This document shows, one piece after another, positions 7,578-15,749 of a DNA stretch of 28,712 bases (within the stretch, counting starts at the first letter, position 1; the number at the start of each line of letters is the position of its first letter). The translations under genes and the position numbers were made by a program. Location: positions 1-28,712 of the forward strand of contig JBEKJU010000021.1 in the NCBI GenBank assembly GCA_050011095.1. The letters are read 5' to 3'. The notes under the pieces were generated by a model. That model saw nothing but the letters and a program-made list of their open reading frames with translations. It had not been told where the DNA came from and ran no database searches. This stretch comes from JBEKJU01 sp050011095 (GTDB lineage: Bacteria > Desulfobacterota > Syntrophorhabdia > Syntrophorhabdales > WCHB1-27).

Positions 7578-10500
7578 CCGCTTCTTCCACCCTTCCACGT
7601 CTTGCGTCGTCATGACGTCTATGGCCCCGCCCTGGAATTCACCCTCCATGCCGTCCATCTTTTCTTCTATCCAGCCCTCCACCTCCAGGTAGAGCCGCTT
7701 GAGGGCCTCTCTCACATCGGGCGAAGGACTCCAGAGGCCGCGCTCCATCGCCTCGATGAGCCGCCTGCCCATCTCCTCCATGGCCCAGGGGTTCTGCTCC
7801 TGGAAGAACCTCCTGTTCTCCTCGTTCATGAGGAACGTGCGGGCCACGTCATCGAAGATAGAGGCGTCCACGCTCTTCGCTGTCGCCTGCCACCCGTAGA
7901 GCCGGCCCACCCGCTTGCTGATCTCGGCGGCGCCTTTGTAGCCGTGCTCCTTCATGCCTTCGATCCACTTCGGGTTGAGGAGCTTCGCCCGCGCTACCCG
8001 CCGCACCTCTTCGGTCAAGGTACGCACCGACACTTTCCCCTGCGACCGCGTGTCGCCGTAATAGTTCCTGATCTCAGTCCCGGAGACGACCTGCGCGGCG
8101 TTTATCATGCCGCCGTGTGCCCCGAAGTAGCAACAGCAGCCGGTCAAGTCGTACTCGTCCGTTACGGTCTTGTTGAAACTGCAGCAGACGCTCGACAGGC
8201 TCTCTTTCAGGTGCTTATGGGCCGCCTCGCCGAAGACCCCCTTGCCGTAGGCGTATCCGTTCCAGTAGAGGAAGACGTCGGCCAGATCTTTGTCGGTCTT
8301 CCAGGCGGAGGCGTATACCGCAAGCTGCGTGCCAGCCTGGTACGTGCCCGGCATGCTCGCGAATACCCGGTAGGTCGCCTGCCGTAGCGCAGCCTTATCC
8401 TCTTCCGGCCTGTCGCCGAGTCGCTCCAGCGTGTGCTTCCTCACGAAGTTACGCTCGACCGGCTCCGGCAGGGCCGCGACCGCCTGCACCGCCTCGTCGA
8501 GGAGGTCGATGGCGCCGGAGAAGTTGTCCCGCGTGATGCCGGAGACGCGCACGGTCACGTCGATCCTCGGGCGTCCCAGCTCCACGAGGGGTATCACGTC
8601 GAAGGTCTTCACCTTGCCGTTGTCCTGCCAGATGGGTCTTACGCCCAGGAGGTACATCATCTGGGCCAAGCCCTCCCCGTCGGACCACATGATGTCGGTG
8701 CACTGCCAGTAGAACGCGATATTCTCGGGGTAGTCGCCCTCGTCGAGGAGATAACGGTCGAGGGTCTTGTCGGCGAGCGTCTTGCCTATCTCCCAGGCGG
8801 CCCTGGTGGGGATGGTCTGGGGGTCGAGGGAGTAGAAATTACGGCCGGTGGGGAGGATGTCGGGCCTGCCCCGCGTGATGAGGCCGGAAGGCCCTGGCGA
8901 CAGGTAGGCGCCGGTGAAGCCCGCCAGGAGGGAGCCCATCTCGTCGGACGCGGAGATGGAGCGGTAGAGGTGTGCGATGTCTTCCCCGACCTTGTCGAGC
9001 GCCTCCCGCTCGGAGGGCGAAAGCGCATACATGGCGCCCATGCCTTCCGCAAGGGTTGTGCCGTGTTCCACCCACCCCCTGCACAGGCCGCGCGCCGTGG
9101 TCTCTACCGCTTCCTCCAGGTCGCCGTTCCGCGCGGGTGACACCCTGCTTACGATATCGGAGACGACGGCGCGAAGCGAGCCTGGACCTGATTCATACCG
9201 GAGTATCACATAGATAAGCTCCGCCCGGTCGGCCCCTTGCGGTATCCTCCCAAAAATGTGCATGCCCTTCGGTATGTAGGTGTTTTTGAGGAGCGAGAGC
9301 TTTTCGTGGATTTCGGCGATTGTCTCGTCCATCATGTCGTGAGAGAGGCGGTCGGCGGGCAGGAGGTTGAGCGTCTTCACCCTGTCTGCAATCATATGGC
9401 TGACGGTATGGGCCTTTGCAGGCTCCACCTGACGGTAGCGGCTATACTCCGCGAGGAGCCTCTCCAGCTCGTCCAGGTCGCCGTAAAGCTCGCCCTGGAC
9501 CATGACGGTCTGCATGTGGTCGATGAGGACGGCATTGCTTCGCCTCTTCGCGATGGTGCCCTCCGGCGGGTTGTCCGCGTTGTAGATGTAGAGATTGGGC
9601 ATGGTGTCGATGGCGATGTCGGGCAGGCAGCCGGAAGAGAGCCCGGTAGCCTTGCCGGGGAGGAATTCCAGATTGCCGTGGGTGCCCACGTGGACCACCG
9701 CGTCCGCGCCGAACTCCCTGGAGAACCACTTGTAGGTGGCGATGTACTGGTGGGGAGGCGGCACGGAGGGGTCGTGCAGTATCTTGCAGACCTGGCCGTC
9801 GCAGCGGGCGCCCGCACAGCCCCGCTTCGGCTGGACGCAGACCACGGCGTTCCCGAACCGCAAGCCCGTGACCAGAATCTTACCGTCATAGACCATGGCG
9901 GCCGGGATGCCGTCCTTCTCCTCGCCGGGGGGATTGCCCCACGCCTCGGCCATGCGCGCCCTGGTGGGCTCGGCCAGCTCGCCGAACCACTCCAGGTAGC
10001 GATCATTCTCGACCAGGGCCAGGGCGCCGCCCTTTGCGACGATCTCCTCGACGGTCGTCCACCTGAACTCGGAGATCGCCTTTTTCGCCATAATCTCGTC
10101 GATTAGCGCCTTACCGCTCTCGGGCGGGTCCACCAGGTACCCCTCTTTTTGCATCCGCTTCATGATATCGACGACGCTCTCAAGCGTATCCAGGTGGGCG
10201 CCGCCGCCTACCGTAGCCTCGACGCCCGCGCAGGGGTTGTTGTTGAGAATAAAGGCGACTTTCTTCTCGGAGTTGGGTTTCTTCCGCAAGATCACCCACC
10301 GGGCTATCCTGTCGGCCAGCTTCTCTATCCTGTCGAAGAGCGCCTCGTAGGACTCTTCCTCGGGACTCTCGATGCCCCGGAACGCCCCTATGACGAGAGG
10401 CTCGATCACCCCTTCGAACTCGGGCATGGCGACGCTCCAAGCCACCTGGCTGCCAAGCCCCTCGGGGTCGTCGAGCCATTGTTCCCGGTCCTTGTAATAC

Positions 10501-11348
10501 GAGATAACAGGTGCAAAAACGGGCACGCCCAGCCTTTTCAAAACCTCGACCCCCGAGGGCACGTCCGATTCTTTGATCCCGCCCCGCTCGCTGCCGAGAA
10601 AGAAGGCGGAGAGTTTCACGACCGCATCGACGCTGGGGACTTGTCGTTCCATAAGGAAGTGTTCGACTACTTCCACGCCGCTCATGTTGCCGAGAAGGTT
10701 GTCTTTCAGGGAGTAATAGAAGACCGGTATCACACCCAGCCCTCTGGCCTCCAAGGCACGGACGAGCGCCCCCTCCACCTCCATGTTCTTATTGACCCAG
10801 TTGGAGCGTGAGAAGAGGAGGCCCACGAAAGACGCCGGGGCGGAGGGTAGGAATCCCTGGTAAGCGGAAAGGAAGTCGGCCGTGGTCGGGAAAACACCGG
10901 GGATGGCTGGATGATGAATGCCCTCCCACGGCAGGGGCTCGGGGGATGCGAAGGTGACCGTTTCCTCGAAGAGGTTGCTCAGGAGATAGCCGAGCATATT
11001 CCTCATGTTCCCGGCGCCGCCGAAGAGGATATATTTGTAGACGGTCGCTACGATCTCCGGGTTGACATTCGACAGGGCGGAAAATGACGGCTCGGGTCCG
11101 ACCACGACCACGGGCATCCTGTCTTTCACCGTGAGGACCGTCTGTTCCAGCTCCTCCCAGAAATCGTCGCTCGTCCGGTAGAGGAGCACGAGGTCGGCTT
11201 TGTCGATCTCTGAAGCGATCCGGGAGACCAATTCCGGCTCCCTTTTGATCTGTTTCGTGGACCAAGCGCTTAGCCCGATGCCGAGGTCGCGAGCCGCCTC
11301 GCTCAAAAGCGGCAGATATGACGACCACATGATGCTCAGGATTCTCAT
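7557..11348 (-). CDS. cobN: CobN/ChlH-type tetrapyrrole metal-chelatase large subunit
   Basis: CobN binds the tetrapyrrole and the metal and, with two AAA+ subunits, catalyses ATP-driven cobalt insertion in aerobic-type B12 synthesis. The 1263-residue length is normal. Visible family motifs are NNNPCAGVEATVGGGAHLD (370-388), a Cys-rich segment QPKRGCAGARCDGQVCKI (506-523), GTHGNLEFLPGK (555-566) with the conserved His, and late in the protein FGAHGGM and NPKWIEGMKEHGYKGAAEI. The ATG at 11348 follows GGAGG by nine bases. It lies among uptake genes rather than corrin biosynthesis genes, so its substrate is open: hydrogenobyrinate-type, porphyrin or an imported metallo-tetrapyrrole. As I recall, the CobN homologue HmuS of gut Bacteroides acts in anaerobic heme iron release, so a metal-removing role is possible. 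The family call is strong; the direction and substrate are not. Confidence 0.93.
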   Translation of the reverse strand: MRILSIMWSSYLPLLSEAARDLGIGLSAWSTKQIKREPELVSRIASEIDKADLVLLYRTSDDFWEELEQTVLTVKDRMPVVVVGPEPSFSALSNVNPEIVATVYKYILFGGAGNMRNMLGYLLSNLFEETVTFASPEPLPWEGIHHPAIPGVFPTTADFLSAYQGFLPSAPASFVGLLFSRSNWVNKNMEVEGALVRALEARGLGVIPVFYYSLKDNLLGNMSGVEVVEHFLMERQVPSVDAVVKLSAFFLGSERGGIKESDVPSGVEVLKRLGVPVFAPVISYYKDREQWLDDPEGLGSQVAWSVAMPEFEGVIEPLVIGAFRGIESPEEESYEALFDRIEKLADRIARWVILRKKPNSEKKVAFILNNNPCAGVEATVGGGAHLDTLESVVDIMKRMQKEGYLVDPPESGKALIDEIMAKKAISEFRWTTVEEIVAKGGALALVENDRYLEWFGELAEPTRARMAEAWGNPPGEEKDGIPAAMVYDGKILVTGLRFGNAVVCVQPKRGCAGARCDGQVCKILHDPSVPPPHQYIATYKWFSREFGADAVVHVGTHGNLEFLPGKATGLSSGCLPDIAIDTMPNLYIYNADNPPEGTIAKRRSNAVLIDHMQTVMVQGELYGDLDELERLLAEYSRYRQVEPAKAHTVSHMIADRVKTLNLLPADRLSHDMMDETIAEIHEKLSLLKNTYIPKGMHIFGRIPQGADRAELIYVILRYESGPGSLRAVVSDIVSRVSPARNGDLEEAVETTARGLCRGWVEHGTTLAEGMGAMYALSPSEREALDKVGEDIAHLYRSISASDEMGSLLAGFTGAYLSPGPSGLITRGRPDILPTGRNFYSLDPQTIPTRAAWEIGKTLADKTLDRYLLDEGDYPENIAFYWQCTDIMWSDGEGLAQMMYLLGVRPIWQDNGKVKTFDVIPLVELGRPRIDVTVRVSGITRDNFSGAIDLLDEAVQAVAALPEPVERNFVRKHTLERLGDRPEEDKAALRQATYRVFASMPGTYQAGTQLAVYASAWKTDKDLADVFLYWNGYAYGKGVFGEAAHKHLKESLSSVCCSFNKTVTDEYDLTGCCCYFGAHGGMINAAQVVSGTEIRNYYGDTRSQGKVSVRTLTEEVRRVARAKLLNPKWIEGMKEHGYKGAAEISKRVGRLYGWQATAKSVDASIFDDVARTFLMNEENRRFFQEQNPWAMEEMGRRLIEAMERGLWSPSPDVREALKRLYLEVEGWIEEKMDGMEGEFQGGAIDVMTTQDVEGWKKRMEEVLR

Positions 11349-11369
11349 ATCGTTGGGCCTCCGGTTTCG

Positions 11370-12119
11370 TTACTCACTGTATCTCCTTATAAGATCCGAT
11401 CCATACACGAAGAAGCCCGCAGCGTAGACGAGCAGCACGACGAGCGACGCCATGTCTCGCGCGTCGAGGCGCGAGGCCCGTATCAGGATGTTGGTATGGG
11501 TCAGGGGCATGATGTAGATGATCCACTTGATGACCATGGGCGCCCTGTCCACGGGGAAGAAGGTGCCGCTGAAAAAGGCCATGGGCAGGATAAAAAAGTT
11601 CGAGTAGGTCGAGGTATCCTCGTGGGACTTCGCGACCATGCCCGTCACGATGCCCAGGCACGCGAAGAGAAAACAATTAAGAAGAAGGGTCATGACAAAG
11701 AGGGGAGTCACCCGGAAGTGCGTGGAGGCAACAAAGCCGACGAGCATGATGAGGACGGAGGCGAAAAGCCCCTTGGTCATGCCCGCCAGGACCTCGCCGA
11801 TCATGATGGAGAAGGGGCTTATCGGGGCCTGCACGAGAACCTGGAAGGTCTTGAAATAGAGCCGATTCAGGTTAAGGGAACTCGCGACCCAGGTATAGGA
11901 ATTGTTCATGGAGCTCATGGCCACGAGCCCTGGGATCAGGAAATCGAGGTACGTGCCGCTGCCTGTCCGGACGCTCCTGCCGAGACCGAAACCGAAGGCC
12001 ACGAGATAAATGATGGGGACGACCATGGCGGAGAAGAGATAGCCGAGCTTGAAGAGCTTCCGCTTGAAGAGAATCATCTCCTTGAGGTAGATGGGATACC
12101 ATTCCATTGCCTTCGTCAT
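11370..12119 (-). CDS. ABC-2 type exporter permease
   Basis: A 249-residue integral membrane protein of the ABC-2 (DrrB-like) family, with about six hydrophobic segments, among them LGYLFSAMVVPIIYLVAFGF, LLLNCFLFACLGIVTGMV and ASLVVLLVYAAGFFVYG. It also shows FILPMAFFSGTFFPVDRAP, resembling the family's conserved segment before the last helices. Its ATG overlaps the stop of the ATPase gene (ATGA), so the two are translationally coupled and make one exporter. Upstream open frame to 12443 is a shadow of the ATPase. Substrate unknown. Finding an exporter inside an import-plus-chelatase operon suggests it pumps out a processed product or a secreted ligand, or protects against metal or porphyrin. 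Confidence 0.85.
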   Translation of the reverse strand: MTKAMEWYPIYLKEMILFKRKLFKLGYLFSAMVVPIIYLVAFGFGLGRSVRTGSGTYLDFLIPGLVAMSSMNNSYTWVASSLNLNRLYFKTFQVLVQAPISPFSIMIGEVLAGMTKGLFASVLIMLVGFVASTHFRVTPLFVMTLLLNCFLFACLGIVTGMVAKSHEDTSTYSNFFILPMAFFSGTFFPVDRAPMVIKWIIYIMPLTHTNILIRASRLDARDMASLVVLLVYAAGFFVYGSDLIRRYSE

Positions 12120-12946
12120 TCGAGCCGCTCCCCCGTGAGCTTGATGAAGACGTCTTCCAGGTTCGACCTTCTGATGGTGACACCATTCTCTATGCGGCCA
12201 GACACATCCTGGGCCTCCGCCCTGGTCCGGCACATATGCTGGATGAGGCGGCCTTCTCCGTTCACGAACTCGACCACGTACTCGCCCACCCGCGTTTTTA
12301 GGCCAGCCGGGCTGTCGAGGGCGATCAAGCTGCCTTTCGAGAGGACCCCCACCCTGTCGCAGAGGATCTCGGCCTCCTCGATGTAGTGGGTGGTGATGAC
12401 CACGGTCCGGCCGTCTATCCGCGCCTTCCGTATGAGGTCCCACATCTGCCGCCTGATCTGGGGGTCAAGGCCGATGGAAGGCTCGTCGAGAAAGACGACC
12501 GCCGGCTCCGCCATGAGCGCCCTGCCGAGGAGGAGCCGTCGCTGCATACCCCCGGAAAAGTGGGAAACGACCGAGTCCCTCCTGTCGAGAAGCCCCACCA
12601 GCTCCAGCGTGGCCTCGATTCTGCACTCCAACCTGTCGAGGCCGTGGAGCATCCCGTAGATGAGCAGGTTCTCCCGGACCGTCAGCTCCCGGTCGAGGTT
12701 GTTCTCCTGGGGCATGACGCCGATGAGCCGCTTGATCTCGGAAGGGTGGGCCGCGTTGAAGCCCGACACCGTCCAGGCTCCTGAATCGGGCCGCGAAAGC
12801 AGGGTCAGCATCTTGATGAGCGTCGTTTTTCCCGCCCCGTTAGGTCCGAGAAGGCCGAAGACTTCTCCCTTTTCTATGGTCAGCGTAACCCTGTCGACGG
12901 CTTTCACCGTGCCGTACGTCCTTGCCAGGTCGTGGATTTCTATCAT
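12116..12946 (-). CDS. ABC exporter ATP-binding protein (DrrA-like)
   Basis: A 276-residue ABC ATPase with Walker A GPNGAGKTT (34-42), the Q-loop in MPQENN, signature FSGGMQRR, Walker B AVVFLDEPSIGLDPQ and the switch His in VVITTHYIEEAE. The FSGGM signature and C-terminal extension ending in NLEDVFIKLTGE are typical of DrrA/NodI/CcmA-type exporter ATPases, unlike the two BtuD-like ATPases in the window. It starts at 12946, overlapping the preceding FecE-like stop by four bases (ATGA), and overlaps the ABC-2 permease after it. The pair is therefore co-transcribed with the uptake genes and the chelatase. Confidence 0.9.
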   Translation of the reverse strand: MIEIHDLARTYGTVKAVDRVTLTIEKGEVFGLLGPNGAGKTTLIKMLTLLSRPDSGAWTVSGFNAAHPSEIKRLIGVMPQENNLDRELTVRENLLIYGMLHGLDRLECRIEATLELVGLLDRRDSVVSHFSGGMQRRLLLGRALMAEPAVVFLDEPSIGLDPQIRRQMWDLIRKARIDGRTVVITTHYIEEAEILCDRVGVLSKGSLIALDSPAGLKTRVGEYVVEFVNGEGRLIQHMCRTRAEAQDVSGRIENGVTIRRSNLEDVFIKLTGERLE

Positions 12947-13719
12947 GCGTTACCTTCCGGGTGGACAATACGAAAACCGTTCCAGCTTATGACGCGCACG
13001 TCGATCCCGTAGACGTGCTTCAGGCTCTCTTCGGTGATCACCGTCTCGGGACTTCCGGCTAAAACAACACTGCCCGAGGCCATGAGTACGACACGATCGG
13101 AAAATTGTATCGCCAGGTTCGGGTCGTGGAGCGTCATGAGGGCCACGAGGTTTTTGTCGCGGACCAGACGCCTTATCTTCCGCAAGATGAGGAGTTGGTG
13201 CCTGAAATCGAGATGCGACACGGGCTCGTCCAGCAGCATGATGGGCGCGCCCTGCGCGAGGGCGCGGGCGATGAGCACGAGCTGCTTTTCTCCCCCGCTC
13301 AGCCTGGTATAGGCTTTGTCCCGGAGCGACTCGATCCCGGCCTCCCCCAGGGCCTCGTCCGTGCGATGCCGGTCCTCCCCGGAAGGGGTCGAAAGCGTCC
13401 CGATCCGTGACGCCCGCCCCATGAGCACCACCTCGAAGACCGTGTAGGGAAAGGGTGGCACGTGTTCCTGGGGCACGGTTGCGAGAACCCTGGCACGCTC
13501 CACGTGAGACCGCGTGAGCATGTCAACGCCGTCGAATGTCACCTCACCCTGCCGGGGCTTCCAGAGGCCGCCGATGCATTTGAAGAGGGTCGTCTTCCCG
13601 CAGCCGTTCGGGCCGAGGACCGTGGTGATCTCTCCTTTTCGGGCCTGGAGGGAGACGCCTCCCAATACGTCCGTCTCCCGTTGCCCATGGTTGAAATAAA
13701 GGTCCTTTACTTCCAACAA
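12943..13719 (-). CDS. FecE/BtuD-type ABC importer ATPase
   Basis: A 258-residue ATPase of the iron-siderophore/cobalamin/heme importer family. It has Walker A GPNGCGKTT (36-44), the Q-loop in VPQEHVPPFPYTVFEVVLMG, signature LSGGEKQ, Walker B PIMLLDEPVSHLD and the switch His in TLHDPNLA. The VFEVVLMGR segment and HLDFRHQ are characteristic of FecE, BtuD and HmuV. It pairs with the FecCD-type permease 28 bases upstream and the binding protein before that. The ligand cannot be told from the ATPase. It ends in a four-base overlap with the exporter ATPase gene. Confidence 0.9.
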   Translation of the reverse strand: MLEVKDLYFNHGQRETDVLGGVSLQARKGEITTVLGPNGCGKTTLFKCIGGLWKPRQGEVTFDGVDMLTRSHVERARVLATVPQEHVPPFPYTVFEVVLMGRASRIGTLSTPSGEDRHRTDEALGEAGIESLRDKAYTRLSGGEKQLVLIARALAQGAPIMLLDEPVSHLDFRHQLLILRKIRRLVRDKNLVALMTLHDPNLAIQFSDRVVLMASGSVVLAGSPETVITEESLKHVYGIDVRVISWNGFRIVHPEGNA

Positions 13720-13747
13720 TGCTGCTCCTTCCCCGCCCTGTTCTCCA

Positions 13748-14743
13748 TCAGCTCCCCCAGCTCTCTTTTCCTCCCCGCTTCATCAGGTAAATGAAGAACG
13801 GGGCGCCCAGGATCGCGGTCACGATGCCCACCGGGATGTCGAGGCTCGTCAGGCTCCTCGCCACGGTGTCGGCGAGTATCATAAAAGCCGCGCCCATTGC
13901 CATGGAGAGCGGCACGAGGCTCTTGTGATCGGGGCCGGCCACCATGCGCACCAGATGGGGCACGATCAGGCCCACCCACCCTATGATGCCGCTCACCGAG
14001 ACCGCGATGCTCACGCTGAGCGACGCCGATACCAGGAGGATCATCCGGTCTTTTTTCACGTTGACCCCGAGTGATTGCGCCTCCTCCTCCCCCATGCTGA
14101 GGACGTTAAGCCTCCACCGCATGAAGTAGACGGGCAGAAGCCCGGCAACCCCGAGGAGCGCTATCGACACCTGCGGCCAGCCGGCAAGGGAGAAGCTCCC
14201 CATCAGCCAGTAGACGATGCTCTGCAACTGGTGCGGATCGACCAGGAATTTGACGATGGAGACCAGCGCCGTGAAAAAGGCGGAGATGATCACCCCCGAG
14301 AGGACGAGGGGAAGCCTCGATATCTCGCCTTGCGTCCGCGCCATCGAATAGGCGAGAATCACCGCCATGATGCCGAAGCAAAACGCCATCACCTGTAGGG
14401 GCAGGTGGGGAAAAAACCCGATCGAGAGGGCGCATCCCAGCGCTGCCCCCGCGGAGACGCCCAGAATAAAGGGATCGACCAGGGGGTTCCGGAAAAGTCC
14501 CTGGAGGGTGACCCCCGAGCCGGAGAGGATGAGGCCCACGAGTCCCGCGAGAATCACCCTCGGGAGCCGGATATCGATAATAATACCGCTTTCTGCCGTA
14601 TCGGAGAGGGCCGGCGCATGCCCGAGGAGCGCAGCCAACACGTCCAGGGGTGTGATTCCGTAGGCGCCCGTGAAAAGGGCGAAGAAGCCTATCAGGAAAG
14701 GAGAGAGAAGCATCAGGACGTAGAAAGGTCTCCGGAGCCGCAT
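13748..14743 (-). CDS. FecCD/BtuC-type importer permease
   Basis: A 331-residue polytopic permease of the FecCD family, which imports iron-siderophores, heme or cobalamin. Hallmarks are GVTLQGLFRNPLVDPFILGVSAGAALG (written in part: FRNPLVDPFILGVSAGAA), SLGVNVKK in the coupling loop, GWVGLIVPHLVRM and the C-terminal DIPVGIVTAILGAPFFIYL. I chose the ATG at 14743, just past the binding-protein stop (TAGCATG); the in-frame ATG at 14794 lies inside the preceding gene. The length is normal. It corresponds to the frameshifted btuC at 21781-22796, which gives an intact paralogue for comparison. Confidence 0.92.
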   Translation of the reverse strand: MRLRRPFYVLMLLSPFLIGFFALFTGAYGITPLDVLAALLGHAPALSDTAESGIIIDIRLPRVILAGLVGLILSGSGVTLQGLFRNPLVDPFILGVSAGAALGCALSIGFFPHLPLQVMAFCFGIMAVILAYSMARTQGEISRLPLVLSGVIISAFFTALVSIVKFLVDPHQLQSIVYWLMGSFSLAGWPQVSIALLGVAGLLPVYFMRWRLNVLSMGEEEAQSLGVNVKKDRMILLVSASLSVSIAVSVSGIIGWVGLIVPHLVRMVAGPDHKSLVPLSMAMGAAFMILADTVARSLTSLDIPVGIVTAILGAPFFIYLMKRGGKESWGS

Positions 14744-14744
14744 G

Positions 14745-15749
14745 CTAATGCCACCCTTTTCCTGAAACGCCGAATACCTTCCTGTCAAATCCATCCACCA
14801 CTTTGTCCATATCCACGTCCCTGAAGCGCTCGGGATACGTCACGGCCGCCATCCAGAGTGTCACCGGCGCGAGGCGGGGAGACCAGGTCGACCACTCGGG
14901 GGCCTTGTAGACCTGCCCTTTTCTCACCGCCGGAATAAGCCTCCATTGGGGGTCGCCGGTCAGGTCGGACGCCCCGTACCGCGCATTGCCCCATATGACG
15001 ATGACATCCGGGTTCCACGCGATGATCTTCTCGATCGGGACGTCGATGTTCCGCTGCCGCAACACGGAGGCGGGGTTATGCGCGCCGATGAGGGTGATCA
15101 TCTCGTTCGTGATGCCCACGGCCCCTGAGACCGAGGTGGGCTTGGTGCCGATATGGAGCACCTTCTTCCTCCTGCCCTCGGGTATGTGCCCGACCCGCTC
15201 CCTGATTATGCGGAAGAGCCCCTCCATCTCCCCGATGGCCCGCTCCACCCGGGCCTCCCGCTGAAAAAGCCTCCCGTGGAGCCGCATCACGTCGTAAAGC
15301 TCGGAGAGGCTCTCCGGGTAGATGGCGATCACGGGAAGGCCCCGCTCCTCCATGAACCTCACAAGCTCGGGCTTGAAGGTCCACGTGATAACGAGGTCGG
15401 GCTTGAGCCGGAGGAGGGCCTCCATGTTGATATCGGTGCCGTTCCCCACGGACGGTATGGAGCGGATATCGGGCTTCGCCGCCTTCATGAGGTCATTGTC
15501 ATAGGCCCATCTCCCGACGCCCGCCACGCGGTCCCAGACGCCAAGGACGGGGACCAGCTCGTAGGATATGAGAAAGACCGCGCGCTTTACCGGCACGGGC
15601 ACCGTCACGCTCCTGCCGAGCTTGTCCTTGTAGGTGACGCTCGCAGGAGAGGCGGAAGCAGCCCGCCCCCCCGAGAGAACGAGGAGCGCCGCGACAAGTA
15701 CGGCCGCAGCGCCGCCCCTTAGAATCTTATTGTAACGGTTCCGAACCAT
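14745..15749 (-). CDS. Periplasmic binding protein of a BtuF/FecB-type importer
   Basis: A 334-residue class III periplasmic binding protein. It has a signal peptide (about residues 1-34, hydrophobic AAAVLVAALLVLSGG, cleavage around SAS), then VTYKDKLGRSVTVPVPVKRAV, typical of Fe-siderophore/cobalamin binding proteins, then DINMEALLRLKPDLVITW and IIAWNPDVIVIWG, the usual two lobes. No lipobox Cys was seen. It overlaps the receptor's 3' end by 31 bases, indicating tight coupling. It is longer than BtuF2 (282 residues) and diverged from it, consistent with a different ligand. A GGGAAGG precedes the ATG. Confidence 0.88.
   Translation of the reverse strand: MVRNRYNKILRGGAAAVLVAALLVLSGGRAASASPASVTYKDKLGRSVTVPVPVKRAVFLISYELVPVLGVWDRVAGVGRWAYDNDLMKAAKPDIRSIPSVGNGTDINMEALLRLKPDLVITWTFKPELVRFMEERGLPVIAIYPESLSELYDVMRLHGRLFQREARVERAIGEMEGLFRIIRERVGHIPEGRRKKVLHIGTKPTSVSGAVGITNEMITLIGAHNPASVLRQRNIDVPIEKIIAWNPDVIVIWGNARYGASDLTGDPQWRLIPAVRKGQVYKAPEWSTWSPRLAPVTLWMAAVTYPERFRDVDMDKVVDGFDRKVFGVSGKGWH

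Noticed and set aside
7557..11348. Calling the CobN-like protein simply a B12 biosynthesis cobaltochelatase
   Set aside because: No other corrin biosynthesis gene is present and the operon is otherwise transport; family membership alone does not fix the substrate or the direction of the reaction.
11370..12443. A 357-residue version of the ABC-2 permease starting at 12443
   Set aside because: The first 108 residues are a low-complexity shadow of the overlapping ATPase gene; the ATG at 12119 makes a four-base overlap and a normal-length permease.
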